Source of the DNA: a virus
Reading direction: 5' to 3' (one strand)
Length of the DNA: 23,657 nucleotides
Virus record (IMG/VR): IMGVR_UViG_3300030101_002635
Span: 1-23,657 of that record
The notes below the pieces were generated by a model. It searched no databases and was not told the DNA's origin. It saw only the letters and a list, made by a program, of their open reading frames with translations. Positions 13,401 to 19,485 of the stretch are shown piece after piece. How positions within the stretch are numbered: position 1 is the stretch's first letter; the number at the start of each line of letters is the position of its first letter. A program made the position numbers and the translations under genes.

Positions 13401-14369
13401 AACCATTTCTTTGTTTTCATACAAAATAAAATTACCGCTTTTCAAGGCATCTTTATAAGTCGGCATATTATCCGCTGGGCTGAAAGGCTCACTCATTTTT
13501 TCACTGCCAAAAAATTCTTCCAGAACATCTACATCTTTGTGCGGCACAAAAGGTTTTTTGGTTTTGGATACAAGGGGGTAAATTACTTTATCTGCATCAC
13601 GTATGTTTTGAGCAATTTCTTGAAATTTTTTATCGTATTCTTCATCGTAAAGTTTCAGAATTTCATCTTCCGAAAGTCCTTTAGCTTTTTCTTCAAATTC
13701 ATCGTCTAATTTTTTTTTCCTTTCTTTTTCTTTTTTAACTGATACACCATCTTGCCTTTCCCGAAACTTGCCTTTGCCAAGCCAGTTTTCAGCAAACTCT
13801 GGATCAGGCGTTGTGTATATCATTCCATCAGGATAAAAAGATTTTAATTCAGTTATATCTTGCTTGCTGGCATGGTAGAGCCTGCCTTCTGGTGCCATAT
13901 TGAAACCAAGTCTTGAAGCTCTTTGAATTCTTTCGCTTGGCTCTTGAAAATCATCACCAAACCTTGCTTTGTTTGCCTCTTTGCGTAGCTCTGCGATCTT
14001 TTCAGCTTTGCTTGCCGCCCTAGCTGCCCTCATCGGAGCAATTGCAGCCATCGCTGGTGGAAAGAGATCGCCAATTCCGCCAGCAACTTGCAACCCAGCG
14101 TCTAAAAGCTCACGATTGCGGATATTCTCCAATAATGATGGACCTCTGGGGCCAGCAGTCATCTCAGCAACGGTCATTTCGGGGTTAGTGGGGAAAGCTG
14201 GGTACTCACCAAAGATATCCGCTATGCCAGAACCAGTAGCAAAGCCACCAGTGAGGTTGGCGAGTTGCGCTGGAGAGATATTGATCGGATCAGCTTCAGG
14301 TTGAGGATCTCGCATCAGTGGAGCGACAGAGCCTCCAAGGTTGTATGCGAAAATGTCGATATCCTTCAC
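10455..14369 (-). CDS. three-module polyvalent protein with ADP-ribosyltransferase-like and zeta-toxin domains (1304 aa)
   Basis: Residues 3-102, about 396-476 and 886-984 are three copies of one module: DIDIF, a GG-x-V-type hinge (GGSV in copies 1 and 3), a PGSGIADI-like core, then LAENI and AALQ segments. After copy 1 (about 163-370), LYHAS with Y-T-T-P-D-P-E-F-A and later AVFDPKDLRSPFAKFDP match the ADP-ribosyltransferase-like domain of phage polyvalent proteins. After copy 2 an unrecognised region with VPLQGGPDY and GRGWASMEGV lies at about 540-870, with another DIDIF at 786-790. After copy 3, GPPAAGKS (1122-1129) is a zeta-toxin Walker A. The GTG at 14369 overlaps the nuclease stop (GTGA) and follows GAGGAAA. 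Injected multi-effector status is inference. Confidence 0.8.
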   Translation of the reverse strand: MKDIDIFAYNLGGSVAPLMRDPQPEADPINISPAQLANLTGGFATGSGIADIFGEYPAFPTNPEMTVAEMTAGPRGPSLLENIRNRELLDAGLQVAGGIGDLFPPAMAAIAPMRAARAASKAEKIAELRKEANKARFGDDFQEPSERIQRASRLGFNMAPEGRLYHASKQDITELKSFYPDGMIYTTPDPEFAENWLGKGKFRERQDGVSVKKEKERKKKLDDEFEEKAKGLSEDEILKLYDEEYDKKFQEIAQNIRDADKVIYPLVSKTKKPFVPHKDVDVLEEFFGSEKMSEPFSPADNMPTYKDALKSGNFILYENKEMVDFLKGKGYDSMFLREDTVTNPKKIAEKPQDVPYETFAVFDPKDLRSPFAKFDPDEIESPDILKAEGGEVSSEDVDIFDYLPSSTQLAYFGSQLLPGSATIDASGKMAGMPTGDADITDIFSSDPNLSLAENIRQGNLGTAALQGLGVAGDVLQATPFAAVGTALKVPQATAKTLKLASKSSITKNDLLDDFFEKQVALGATPKTAKSNTTRYKKTLTKPAVFNREKLRLEGEIAQFDPSARVIVSPEALSNKVLVPVVGDRSVSLQGRGVETISEVKGVPLSRAVPLQGGPDYTIANQAQGRGWASMEGVAQSKQNNMIKAAERTGLEPIGVYSAMSREGIDFSAPIASAMVAQIPALGLSKKAIKEFDDAVRAGVGTSIDPIPDFVGVTSPDVFNQLLGEGGFPRRGAGEIRKAVVQHMKKAKFRDLGFPIYDDIVQTATSPPLANIESGSSGYSMFSAQPDIDIFSEPLHQSYNMSIPGTYIGGLQESIPPEIMFPDTMKMLSESINKAGQPFTRREQIGALERKHLYEPMTDEKIDNMIRYMNEKLGTDYAQGGAVNTDDIDIFEYNLGGSVSEMIRNPTLEREELLTPEQAAYLATVMTVPGSGIADISGNLPAMPTAEDTDIFGGEPLPSLAQNIESGKYLDAALQALAGTGDAAAAIPLFGGGVRALLTAPRAARLLQYMPDPDAISDLDRMLRSTRINPEVRQAVRSHPAVTRVVAQMHAIPETKLAKGYGTKTYFATRRFNIDGREVVGIDNALEQMYDKLKRLGWDDDRVPYTGTVKGGNKNPVATIILGPPAAGKSMIANPLARKYDAAILDPDEVKKIMPEFAEGIGSNATHVESKRITQDLRDLMIANRNNIVVPTVGAKPEKISRQIADYKKAGYKVNLVDVAVPADEALRRMLLRFLGSNKLIPPDYLIDEVGDLPSQTYNLLRRRGEADAYARIDNSVGIDVPKPLNEDTGDIFTNAEIRLRVGGR
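11418..11714 (-). repeat. module copy 3 of the polyvalent protein
   Basis: This covers residues about 886-984, with DIDIFEYNLGGSV, PGSGIADI and PSLAQNIESG. It is more similar to copy 1 than to copy 2 and precedes the zeta-toxin domain. Confidence 0.65.
12942..13184 (-). repeat. module copy 2 of the polyvalent protein
   Basis: Residues about 396-476: DVDIFDY, then LPGSATIDASG, MPTGDADITDIF, LAENIRQGNL and AALQGLGVAGD. The GGSV segment is missing, and an AEGGEV linker comes before it. Confidence 0.6.
14064..14363 (-). repeat. module copy 1 of the polyvalent protein
   Basis: Residues 3-102: DIDIFAYNLGGSVAPLM, then GSGIADIFGEYPAFPT, SLLENI and LDAGLQVAGGIGD. It precedes the ADP-ribosyltransferase-like domain. 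Confidence 0.65.
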
Positions 14370-14788
14370 GCGATTTCCTCAAGCTGGGGAAAATAAAGCT
14401 CTTCATCGAGATCAAGACAATTAAACCACTCTTCAAGCGTCATCACAACTGTACGGTAGTTGTCTTTCTCAAGGCTGGGGTTCACGAAATACAATGGGAC
14501 CACAGCGCGGATGGGTTTGTTGTTAAATTTGAAGATCAAAACTGGCGTTTTGTCGCCGCAGGAGTCAACACATTGAATCCACCAAGCCTCCTGATACCAG
14601 CAGCCGTCCTTGTACGCTTTGCATTCAATGGAATAGTTGGGTAGATCGATATCACACTGGTTTGAAACCTGATATTGCTCAAGATTTCGCTTGACGCGAA
14701 CTGAAGAGCGGCGATCTTGCAGGAATTCGTTGATTCGCTTGCAGATTTGAAGCTCAAATTTTGCGCCTTTGTTCCGTGAATCAACCAT
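14366..14788 (-). CDS. PD-(D/E)XK nuclease, possibly Holliday junction resolvase-like (140 aa)
   Basis: The sequence has KGAKFE (Glu12), CDIDL (Asp46, Asp48) and IECKAY (Glu55, Lys57), the metal-binding signature of PD-(D/E)XK nucleases at typical spacing. The Q-Y-Q-V-S-N-Q-C-D-I stretch and later a conserved Trp-rich segment (YQEAWWIQC) resemble small phage resolvases, and a role in resolving branched DNA before packaging is plausible. The ATG at 14788 follows GAGGAG within the preceding gene end, and the stop overlaps the polyvalent start (GTGA). Confidence 0.75.
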   Translation of the reverse strand: MVDSRNKGAKFELQICKRINEFLQDRRSSVRVKRNLEQYQVSNQCDIDLPNYSIECKAYKDGCWYQEAWWIQCVDSCGDKTPVLIFKFNNKPIRAVVPLYFVNPSLEKDNYRTVVMTLEEWFNCLDLDEELYFPQLEEIA

Positions 14789-14790
14789 GC

Positions 14791-14943
14791 TTACTCCTCA
14801 TCATCGATTGGGAGGCAAACAAAGTGGTAAGCGCGGCAATTTGGGCAGGAAAAAAATCTGACCAAGAAGGTTCCTTCGCCTTCATCCTGAAAATCCGCAT
14901 TATCAACCCACTCGACCTCACTATTGCAGTGGTAACATCGCAT
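14791..14943 (-). CDS. small zinc-ribbon protein (50 aa)
   Basis: Residues 3-6 are C-Y-H-C and residues 33-36 are C-P-N-C, giving a CxxC...CxxC zinc ribbon. The rest is acidic, with EVEWVDNADFQDEG in the middle and a DDEE tail. The ATG at 14943 has only a weak, distant AAGG upstream. It lies 2 bases before the nuclease gene, so it is probably its operon partner. Function unknown. Confidence 0.6.
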   Translation of the reverse strand: MRCYHCNSEVEWVDNADFQDEGEGTFLVRFFSCPNCRAYHFVCLPIDDEE

Positions 14944-15035
14944 GGGCAGGAATCATACCTTTCTTGTTGAGTTTTTTACATGATTTTCTGAGCAAAACTC
15001 AGCTATAGCTATACAGTCGCCGCGCCTGCGCTCAC

Positions 15036-15058
15036 AGGGGGGTATGGGGCACCCCCCT
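15036..15058. repeat. perfect G-tract hairpin
   Basis: AGGGGGGT (15036-15043) pairs with ACCCCCCT (15051-15058) around a 7-base loop (ATGGGGC). No T-run follows on either strand. It may be an RNA- or DNA-level structure in the gap; function unknown. Confidence 0.6.
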
Positions 15059-15140
15059 AACCCCTTGTTTCTACTGGTTTTTTTGACCCCAAGGAGTCCC
15101 ATGTGACCCCTGTGGACACGCGCACGCAACACGCATCGGT

Positions 15141-15163
15141 AAAAAATCTTGCGTTTTACGCAA
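15141..15163 (-). terminator. intrinsic terminator-like hairpin after the small terminase
   Basis: On the minus strand TTGCGT pairs with ACGCAA (15149-15163) with a 3-base loop, followed by GATTTTTT. The stem is only half GC, so termination is probably partial. It lies about 130 bases after the terminase gene ends. Confidence 0.5.
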
Positions 15164-15294
15164 AAACCCTTTCTGAATCAATGACTTACGCAAATCGGGA
15201 GGATTTTCCCCAGATTTTGGGGGCGGCGGCAAAAGAAAAGCTCTTTTGCAAGTTCTTACACAATCCGACAAAAACCAGAAGAGCAAGGCAGATT

Positions 15295-15816
15295 TCAGTG
15301 ATCTTTGTCTTCCATTTCATCCTTTAAGCCAAGCAGTTCGCTCAGTCTGTTTGTGATGTCTTCCTTGCTCATTTTGTCGATGTTTGCGTTTATGTTTAGC
15401 GATTGACTGCGATGAATGTTCAGCCCTGCCAGTTGGTTCAGTTCCTTGATAGCTGACACACTGGCATTATATGCGCCTGCTTCAAATGCAGTCTCCGCAA
15501 TCTTCCATAACATCGTGCCAGTTTTCTGAGGCGTAATCGCATACTTCTCACGCAGTTCATCTTGGGCAATCCGTATCGCTCTCGTAACGTGCGGTTGATC
15601 TTTTCCATTCAACATCTTGGTTGCCGCTTGCGAAGGAAAGCTGAAGCCTGCTCTTCGCGCAGCTTCTGTCTGACCGCAAGCGCCCTCAGTGTAATGCCAA
15701 ACGAAAGCACTCTGCATTTCAGTCAAACCAAACTCTTCGTCTGCATTAAAATCTGGCACGTTCACCAGCTTCGTGTGCATCTTCTTCGGTCTACCAACTT
15801 TGTTCTTTTGCGCCAT
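15295..15816 (-). CDS. terminase small subunit (173 aa)
   Basis: The N-terminal third has a basic start, then LTEMQSAFVWHYTEG and a Q-T-E-A-A-R-R-A-G-F-S helix-turn-helix-like segment (about 50-60), with a following PSQAATKMLNGKD; this is the DNA-recognition pattern of Terminase_2-type small subunits. The centre has A-Y-N-A-S-V-S-A-I-K-E-L-N-Q-L-A-G-L, a common oligomerisation helix. The C-terminus is acidic (LLGLKDEMED). The ATG at 15816 has a weak ribosome-binding site. No large terminase follows in this window; the next genes on this strand are a zinc ribbon and a nuclease. Confidence 0.85.
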   Translation of the reverse strand: MAQKNKVGRPKKMHTKLVNVPDFNADEEFGLTEMQSAFVWHYTEGACGQTEAARRAGFSFPSQAATKMLNGKDQPHVTRAIRIAQDELREKYAITPQKTGTMLWKIAETAFEAGAYNASVSAIKELNQLAGLNIHRSQSLNINANIDKMSKEDITNRLSELLGLKDEMEDKDH

Positions 15817-15830
15817 ATAAAAACCAGCAG

Positions 15831-15946
15831 TGTGAGGTGTGTTAGGTGTGTATAGTGTTTGAAAACCCTATTTATACCTTATATAAACTATAAATACATC
15901 ATCTTATACTAATAATAAAACATACTTTAAAATAATATACTACTAC
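15831..15946. other. iteron-like repeats plus AT-rich tract (possible origin)
   Basis: Bases 15831-15862 contain two or three spaced copies of AGGTGTGT or AGTGT (about 10-base period), followed by about 80 bases that are mostly A and T (TTATATAAACTATAAATAC and similar). It lies between the small terminase and the primase-helicase. Replication start is an inference; a promoter is equally possible. The bases 15947-16113 that follow contain only an inverted repeat near 16004-16044 and a short minus-strand frame of about 32 codons ending near 15975 that I do not call. Confidence 0.35.
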
Positions 15947-16113
15947 CACCCACTGATCAACATTACCATATAGATCAATGGCTTACGTCAATATCGAAGG
16001 TGTGCATAGTGCGGCATTTATCAATACTGCACATTTGTGCAAGTTTGGGAGTCGTTTTATATGCCGCCAGCATATCAACACGCAGCCCACTTTTTCCCCA
16101 AATGCCACACTCT

Positions 16114-18297
16114 TTACCAGTTTCTCTCACTGAATTTATCCCCCACATTATCATCGTTTTCGATAGGCTTATAGTCGATATCGTAGATTTTTCTGCCACC
16201 AGTTCGCCGTGCTTCAACGCCATAATCAGCTAACGTGCGTGCCGCTTCTTTGAAGTCTGGCATCCGTGGATTAGCTATCCCAAGATCACGCAACAGCTTT
16301 GTCATTTGAACTGGCTCAGTGAGATTGCTGTCGAAGTTTACGTGTTCAAGGATAAGATCCTCCACGCTGCTTTGCGTCCTGTGCATTTCGTTGGCTTCGT
16401 TCAACAACGCCCTTTCTTCCGCATTGAGGAACCAGTTGCGCTCACCCTCGACATATAAAGTCTCTTTCACCTCTGCCCAGACTTGTTGCATATTGAGTTG
16501 ATGCTTATTATCGATTGCCTTCACAGGCACAACCCAGAACCGCCTGTTTCCACTTGTATCGACCAAGAACTCTCGCTGGTTGACGCTGGCAAAGAAACTG
16601 GTGCGCCGTTTGTACGTTGTAAAAGCTCTGTCGTATGGCAATCTGAGTTCATCACTTTTGCGCGTAATGAACGCCTTTAGTTGATCAATGTCGGCTTTCT
16701 TAAAAGTTGATTCCACTTCGCCAGCTTCAACGATCCAGTGGCTGACCGCTTGCTTCACGCTGTCTTTATCGGCTGGGTTGATCGTGGCACCTTCCAAAAG
16801 CCAATCTTCCTTCGCTGGGCATAGCTTTTTAAACCAAAGCGTCTTGCCCATGCCTTGCGGCCCTTGGAATATAAGTATGCCCTCCAGTGCTACACCGTCT
16901 GGTTCATAAGCTGCTGCAATCGATGAAAGCATCCACTTTTTCATTAGCATTTCTTTCAGATCAGAGTTATCGCTCTCAACCGTGTCGAGAAAAAGTGGCA
17001 GTCGCATCTTTCCATCCCACGGTCGGCTGTCAATCCATTCCTTCACAGGGTTGTATTCACTCGCTAAGAGTTTGAGGCAATCCCTGACCCGATTATGCGG
17101 CATACCCATCTCGATGCAGCGATCTTCGATTTCAATGAGTGCGCTTTCGTCTTGCATATCCTGAATGAAGTCGGAGTTTGGCACGGCGATCTCCATGCGC
17201 TTTTTGATGACGTTGTACCTGACATCAATCTGGTTTACCAACAGCACACCTCTGATGTTTTCTTTGGTGTTCATGTAACGACCGTTGGCGCTTTTCTGGA
17301 AATCGTAACTGGCTGGCACGTTGATGCTTTGCAGTGCTGGCAACACTTCGCCTTCTATCTCCTCGCTTACCAGCGTTTGCTTATGGTCATTGTAATCGCC
17401 TTTTGCCGTTGGCATCAGCACCTCTGCCTGAGAACCAGCGTCTTTGATGATCTGCGCTGCTTTAATTGCCTCTTTCTCCCCTGTCTGACTCTCGTCAAAG
17501 TCAGCGATGAAAACGTGCTTTGCCTGTGGAAAAAATTTGACAATGACCTCTGCAACAGGCGAGAGATTGAACGCATCAAATGCGACAATCACTGGCTGGT
17601 TAAGATCCTCAAAATAACTTGCGCCAGTTGCGTAGCCTTCTGCGTAGTTGATAATCTTTGTGTTTTGTTTAAGAACGTCCTTACCAATGATGAAGAAACT
17701 GCCTTTCTTTTTACTACCTGTAAGGAATTTCTTGCCGCCATCCTCATCAATGAACTGCAACCCAACCACTTGCAAGTCTTCATCTTGCATGGGAACCAAG
17801 AGTTGATTATTGTCTCCCACCTTGAGTCCGTGGTTTTCTACCCCCTTCTTTTTTAAGTAGGGATGAATTTGAATCTCTTCAGCTTTGCTCCAGATATTTT
17901 GGGCACGCTTTGCTGCTCGTGTGTGCTTCTCAGCTTTTTCGATTTCAGCCTGTTCTTTCAACTGCCTGATCTCTTCACGCTGCTCATCGGTAATCGTTCG
18001 GCTCCCTTTATTTTGCGGTTTCCAAACAGCCGTAGGCTTTTTATGATCGATTCTATAGTCGCCAGCTTGTCCAAAGGGCAGGCTTTGATCCAACCAGAGT
18101 TGATACCAGCCAACCAGTTTGCGCTTGCCATCTACATCCATGTAAGCCCTGCCGATGCTCCCATCAACTATCAGACCTTTGTTTGGATCGACCTCCATGC
18201 CGTTCTGAGCCAAGAAGCTCTGGAACTCCTCCCGATAGTTTCCTGAGAGCGGTGTGTCGAAGTTTTTGATGTTCGGTCTTTTTATTTTTAACGACAT
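16114..18297 (-). CDS. primase-helicase (Toprim plus VirE-like ATPase, 727 aa)
   Basis: Toprim-type residues are at Glu220 (NYAEGYATG), Asp266/Asp268 (FIADFDES) and Asp301 (GDYND). A P-loop helicase/VirE domain follows with Walker A GPQGMGKT (479-486), WIVEAGEVES (521-530) as Walker B, FFASVNQ (568-574) as sensor and TSGNRRFW (581-588) with probable arginine finger. A coiled-coil region (about 103-135) precedes the Toprim domain, and no CHC2-type zinc motif is present. Primer synthesis plus unwinding at the replication fork is expected. The ATG at 18297 follows AAAGGAA. It is divergently transcribed from the SSB-like gene. Confidence 0.85.
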   Translation of the reverse strand: MSLKIKRPNIKNFDTPLSGNYREEFQSFLAQNGMEVDPNKGLIVDGSIGRAYMDVDGKRKLVGWYQLWLDQSLPFGQAGDYRIDHKKPTAVWKPQNKGSRTITDEQREEIRQLKEQAEIEKAEKHTRAAKRAQNIWSKAEEIQIHPYLKKKGVENHGLKVGDNNQLLVPMQDEDLQVVGLQFIDEDGGKKFLTGSKKKGSFFIIGKDVLKQNTKIINYAEGYATGASYFEDLNQPVIVAFDAFNLSPVAEVIVKFFPQAKHVFIADFDESQTGEKEAIKAAQIIKDAGSQAEVLMPTAKGDYNDHKQTLVSEEIEGEVLPALQSINVPASYDFQKSANGRYMNTKENIRGVLLVNQIDVRYNVIKKRMEIAVPNSDFIQDMQDESALIEIEDRCIEMGMPHNRVRDCLKLLASEYNPVKEWIDSRPWDGKMRLPLFLDTVESDNSDLKEMLMKKWMLSSIAAAYEPDGVALEGILIFQGPQGMGKTLWFKKLCPAKEDWLLEGATINPADKDSVKQAVSHWIVEAGEVESTFKKADIDQLKAFITRKSDELRLPYDRAFTTYKRRTSFFASVNQREFLVDTSGNRRFWVVPVKAIDNKHQLNMQQVWAEVKETLYVEGERNWFLNAEERALLNEANEMHRTQSSVEDLILEHVNFDSNLTEPVQMTKLLRDLGIANPRMPDFKEAARTLADYGVEARRTGGRKIYDIDYKPIENDDNVGDKFSERNW

Positions 18298-18363
18298 CTT
18301 GAGTTCCTTTATGAGAATGTGTACACTACCACATAAATTTATACAACTTCAAGGAAAATATTT
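18298..18363. promoter_or_regulatory. divergent promoter region for primase and SSB units
   Basis: Only 66 bases separate two divergent starts. The GTGTACAC palindrome at 18319-18326 is a likely operator, and an AT-rich stretch (ATAAATTTATAC) lies next to it. The 25-base promoter family seen elsewhere is not clearly present here, so this unit may use a different signal. Both genes have good ribosome-binding sites. Confidence 0.5.
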
Positions 18364-19053
18364 ATGGCACTATTACTAAGTTCAAGCGGTGGCGGAGATC
18401 GAGAAGTCTTACCACCAGACAACTATAAGGCAATCTGTTACAAAATTGCTGATCTTGGAACCAGAGAAACGACTTTTGAAAACGATCCGCCAAGAAAACA
18501 GCGGAGGATATACATTTGGTGGGAGATAATGCACCCCAAAATGGAAGATGGTCGCCCTTTCTCTGTTGGCAAAGAATATACCATGTCTTTAAATGAGAAT
18601 TCCAACTTGCACAAAGACTTGAAGTCATGGCGAGGCCGCAGTTTCACTGAAGAAGAATTAGGCGGTTTCGACATCGCTAATATTCTGGGTGTGTCTTGCG
18701 ATCTTGAAATAATTCATACCAGTGGTGGCAACATGAAAGTCTTGTCAGTCTTCAAACCTGATGGCGGTGCAAAGAAAACCCCAACTCACAATGAGTGCGA
18801 ACTTTTTGAGCTTGAGGAATATGTCAAAGAGTGGAACGGCGAAAGCACAGCGAAGAGCAAAGAAATGTGCGATATTTTTGCTGACTTTCCAAACTTTCTT
18901 CAAGAAAAAATCAATGAATCGTTTGAGATGAAAGCAGTTGAACAATCTAGCAAAGTTAAAGATGGTTTGGCTGAAATGGCTAAGTTGACTGCTGCTCCAA
19001 AGCAAAAAGAGGCAGTTGAGGGGGACTTCATAGACGATGATATTCCTTTTTAG
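18364..19053 (+). CDS. SSB-like protein (229 aa)
   Basis: The N-terminal part (about 20-130) has an OB-like pattern (YKAICYKIADLGTRE, RIYIWWEI, SVGKEYTMSLN, then FDIANILGVSC). The C-terminus is acidic and ends DFIDDDIPF, the typical SSB tail that recruits other replication proteins. The first 15 residues are a flexible SSSGGGD-type start. The ATG at 18364 follows AAGGA. It opens the rightward replication unit, consistent with an ssDNA-binding function. The identity rests on fold and tail pattern, not on a recognised family name. Confidence 0.7.
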   Translation: MALLLSSSGGGDREVLPPDNYKAICYKIADLGTRETTFENDPPRKQRRIYIWWEIMHPKMEDGRPFSVGKEYTMSLNENSNLHKDLKSWRGRSFTEEELGGFDIANILGVSCDLEIIHTSGGNMKVLSVFKPDGGAKKTPTHNECELFELEEYVKEWNGESTAKSKEMCDIFADFPNFLQEKINESFEMKAVEQSSKVKDGLAEMAKLTAAPKQKEAVEGDFIDDDIPF

Positions 19054-19058
19054 ATTTT

Positions 19059-19250
19059 ATGCTCAAAATACACATTCATAAAGACGGCTATTTGGATGCC
19101 GACATTGAGAACGCATCTGCCTCTGATCTGGCGGATGCGCTTGAAATGCTGCATTACCTAGCGCGTGATTTGAAGCATCAGGATATGGGTTGGAAAATCC
19201 TTGATGTGGTTGATCAGATAAACGAGAGGATTCGCAATGAGCATCGATGA
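19059..19250 (+). CDS. hypothetical protein (63 aa)
   Basis: The ATG at 19059 lies 5 bases after the SSB stop and has no strong ribosome-binding site, so reinitiation from the upstream gene is likely. The protein begins with beta strands (MLKIHIHKDGYLDADI) and continues as an acidic helix. It overlaps the next start by 14 bases in another frame. Function unknown. Confidence 0.55.
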   Translation: MLKIHIHKDGYLDADIENASASDLADALEMLHYLARDLKHQDMGWKILDVVDQINERIRNEHR

Positions 19251-19482
19251 TGCAACACCTGAAGAATGGGACAAAGTAAATTCACCCAAGCATTACAACC
19301 AGCACGGTGGACCCGAAACCATTGAAAGCATTAAGGCTTCGCTGGGTCAAGCAAAATTTGTTGGCTATTTACACGGCAACATCATCAAATATGGATCTCG
19401 CTGGGATAAAAAGGGCCAGCCTGTGGAGGATTTACAAAAAATGATGTGGTACACGAAACGACTAATTGAGGAGTTGGAATAA
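19237..19482 (+). CDS. DUF3310-like protein (81 aa)
   Basis: The pattern N-S-P-K-H-Y-N (about 15-21), a Pro/Glu-containing ETIESI segment, then YLHGNIIKYGSRWDKKG, followed by a helix with MMWYTKRLIEE, is the DUF3310 arrangement found in many tailed phages. The ATG at 19237 has GAGAGGATTCGCA upstream. DUF3310 genes commonly sit in replication clusters, as here. Biochemical function is unsettled to my knowledge. Confidence 0.75.
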   Translation: MSIDDATPEEWDKVNSPKHYNQHGGPETIESIKASLGQAKFVGYLHGNIIKYGSRWDKKGQPVEDLQKMMWYTKRLIEELE

Positions 19483-19485
19483 GGC

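Larger units (their letters stand above)
14944..15294. other. gene-free hairpin-rich gap
   Basis: This 351-base gap contains a CTGAG/CTCAG hairpin (14981-14995 area), the palindrome AGCTATAGCT at 15001-15010, a strong GGGGGG/CCCCCC hairpin at 15036-15058 and a minus-strand terminator-like hairpin near 15149-15163. Short open frames exist on both strands at 15071-15327, but they look unlike coding sequence and have no convincing starts. A minus-strand promoter for the zinc-ribbon gene may lie near 15000. Confidence 0.5.

Noticed and set aside
15071-15327. Short open frames on both strands in the gap
   Set aside because: Composition is unlike coding sequence, starts are weak, and they run over hairpin and terminator-like stems.
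15975-16113. Minus-strand frame running on past the primase-helicase stop
   Set aside because: A 32-codon reading (MLAAYKTTPKLAQM and following) is protein-like but has no convincing ribosome site or family, so I mention it only in the gap note.
17095-17856. Plus-strand open frame of about 253 codons
   Set aside because: It lies opposite the primase-helicase, whose motifs are intact on the other strand. The reading is Phe/Cys-rich with no motif and no good start site.
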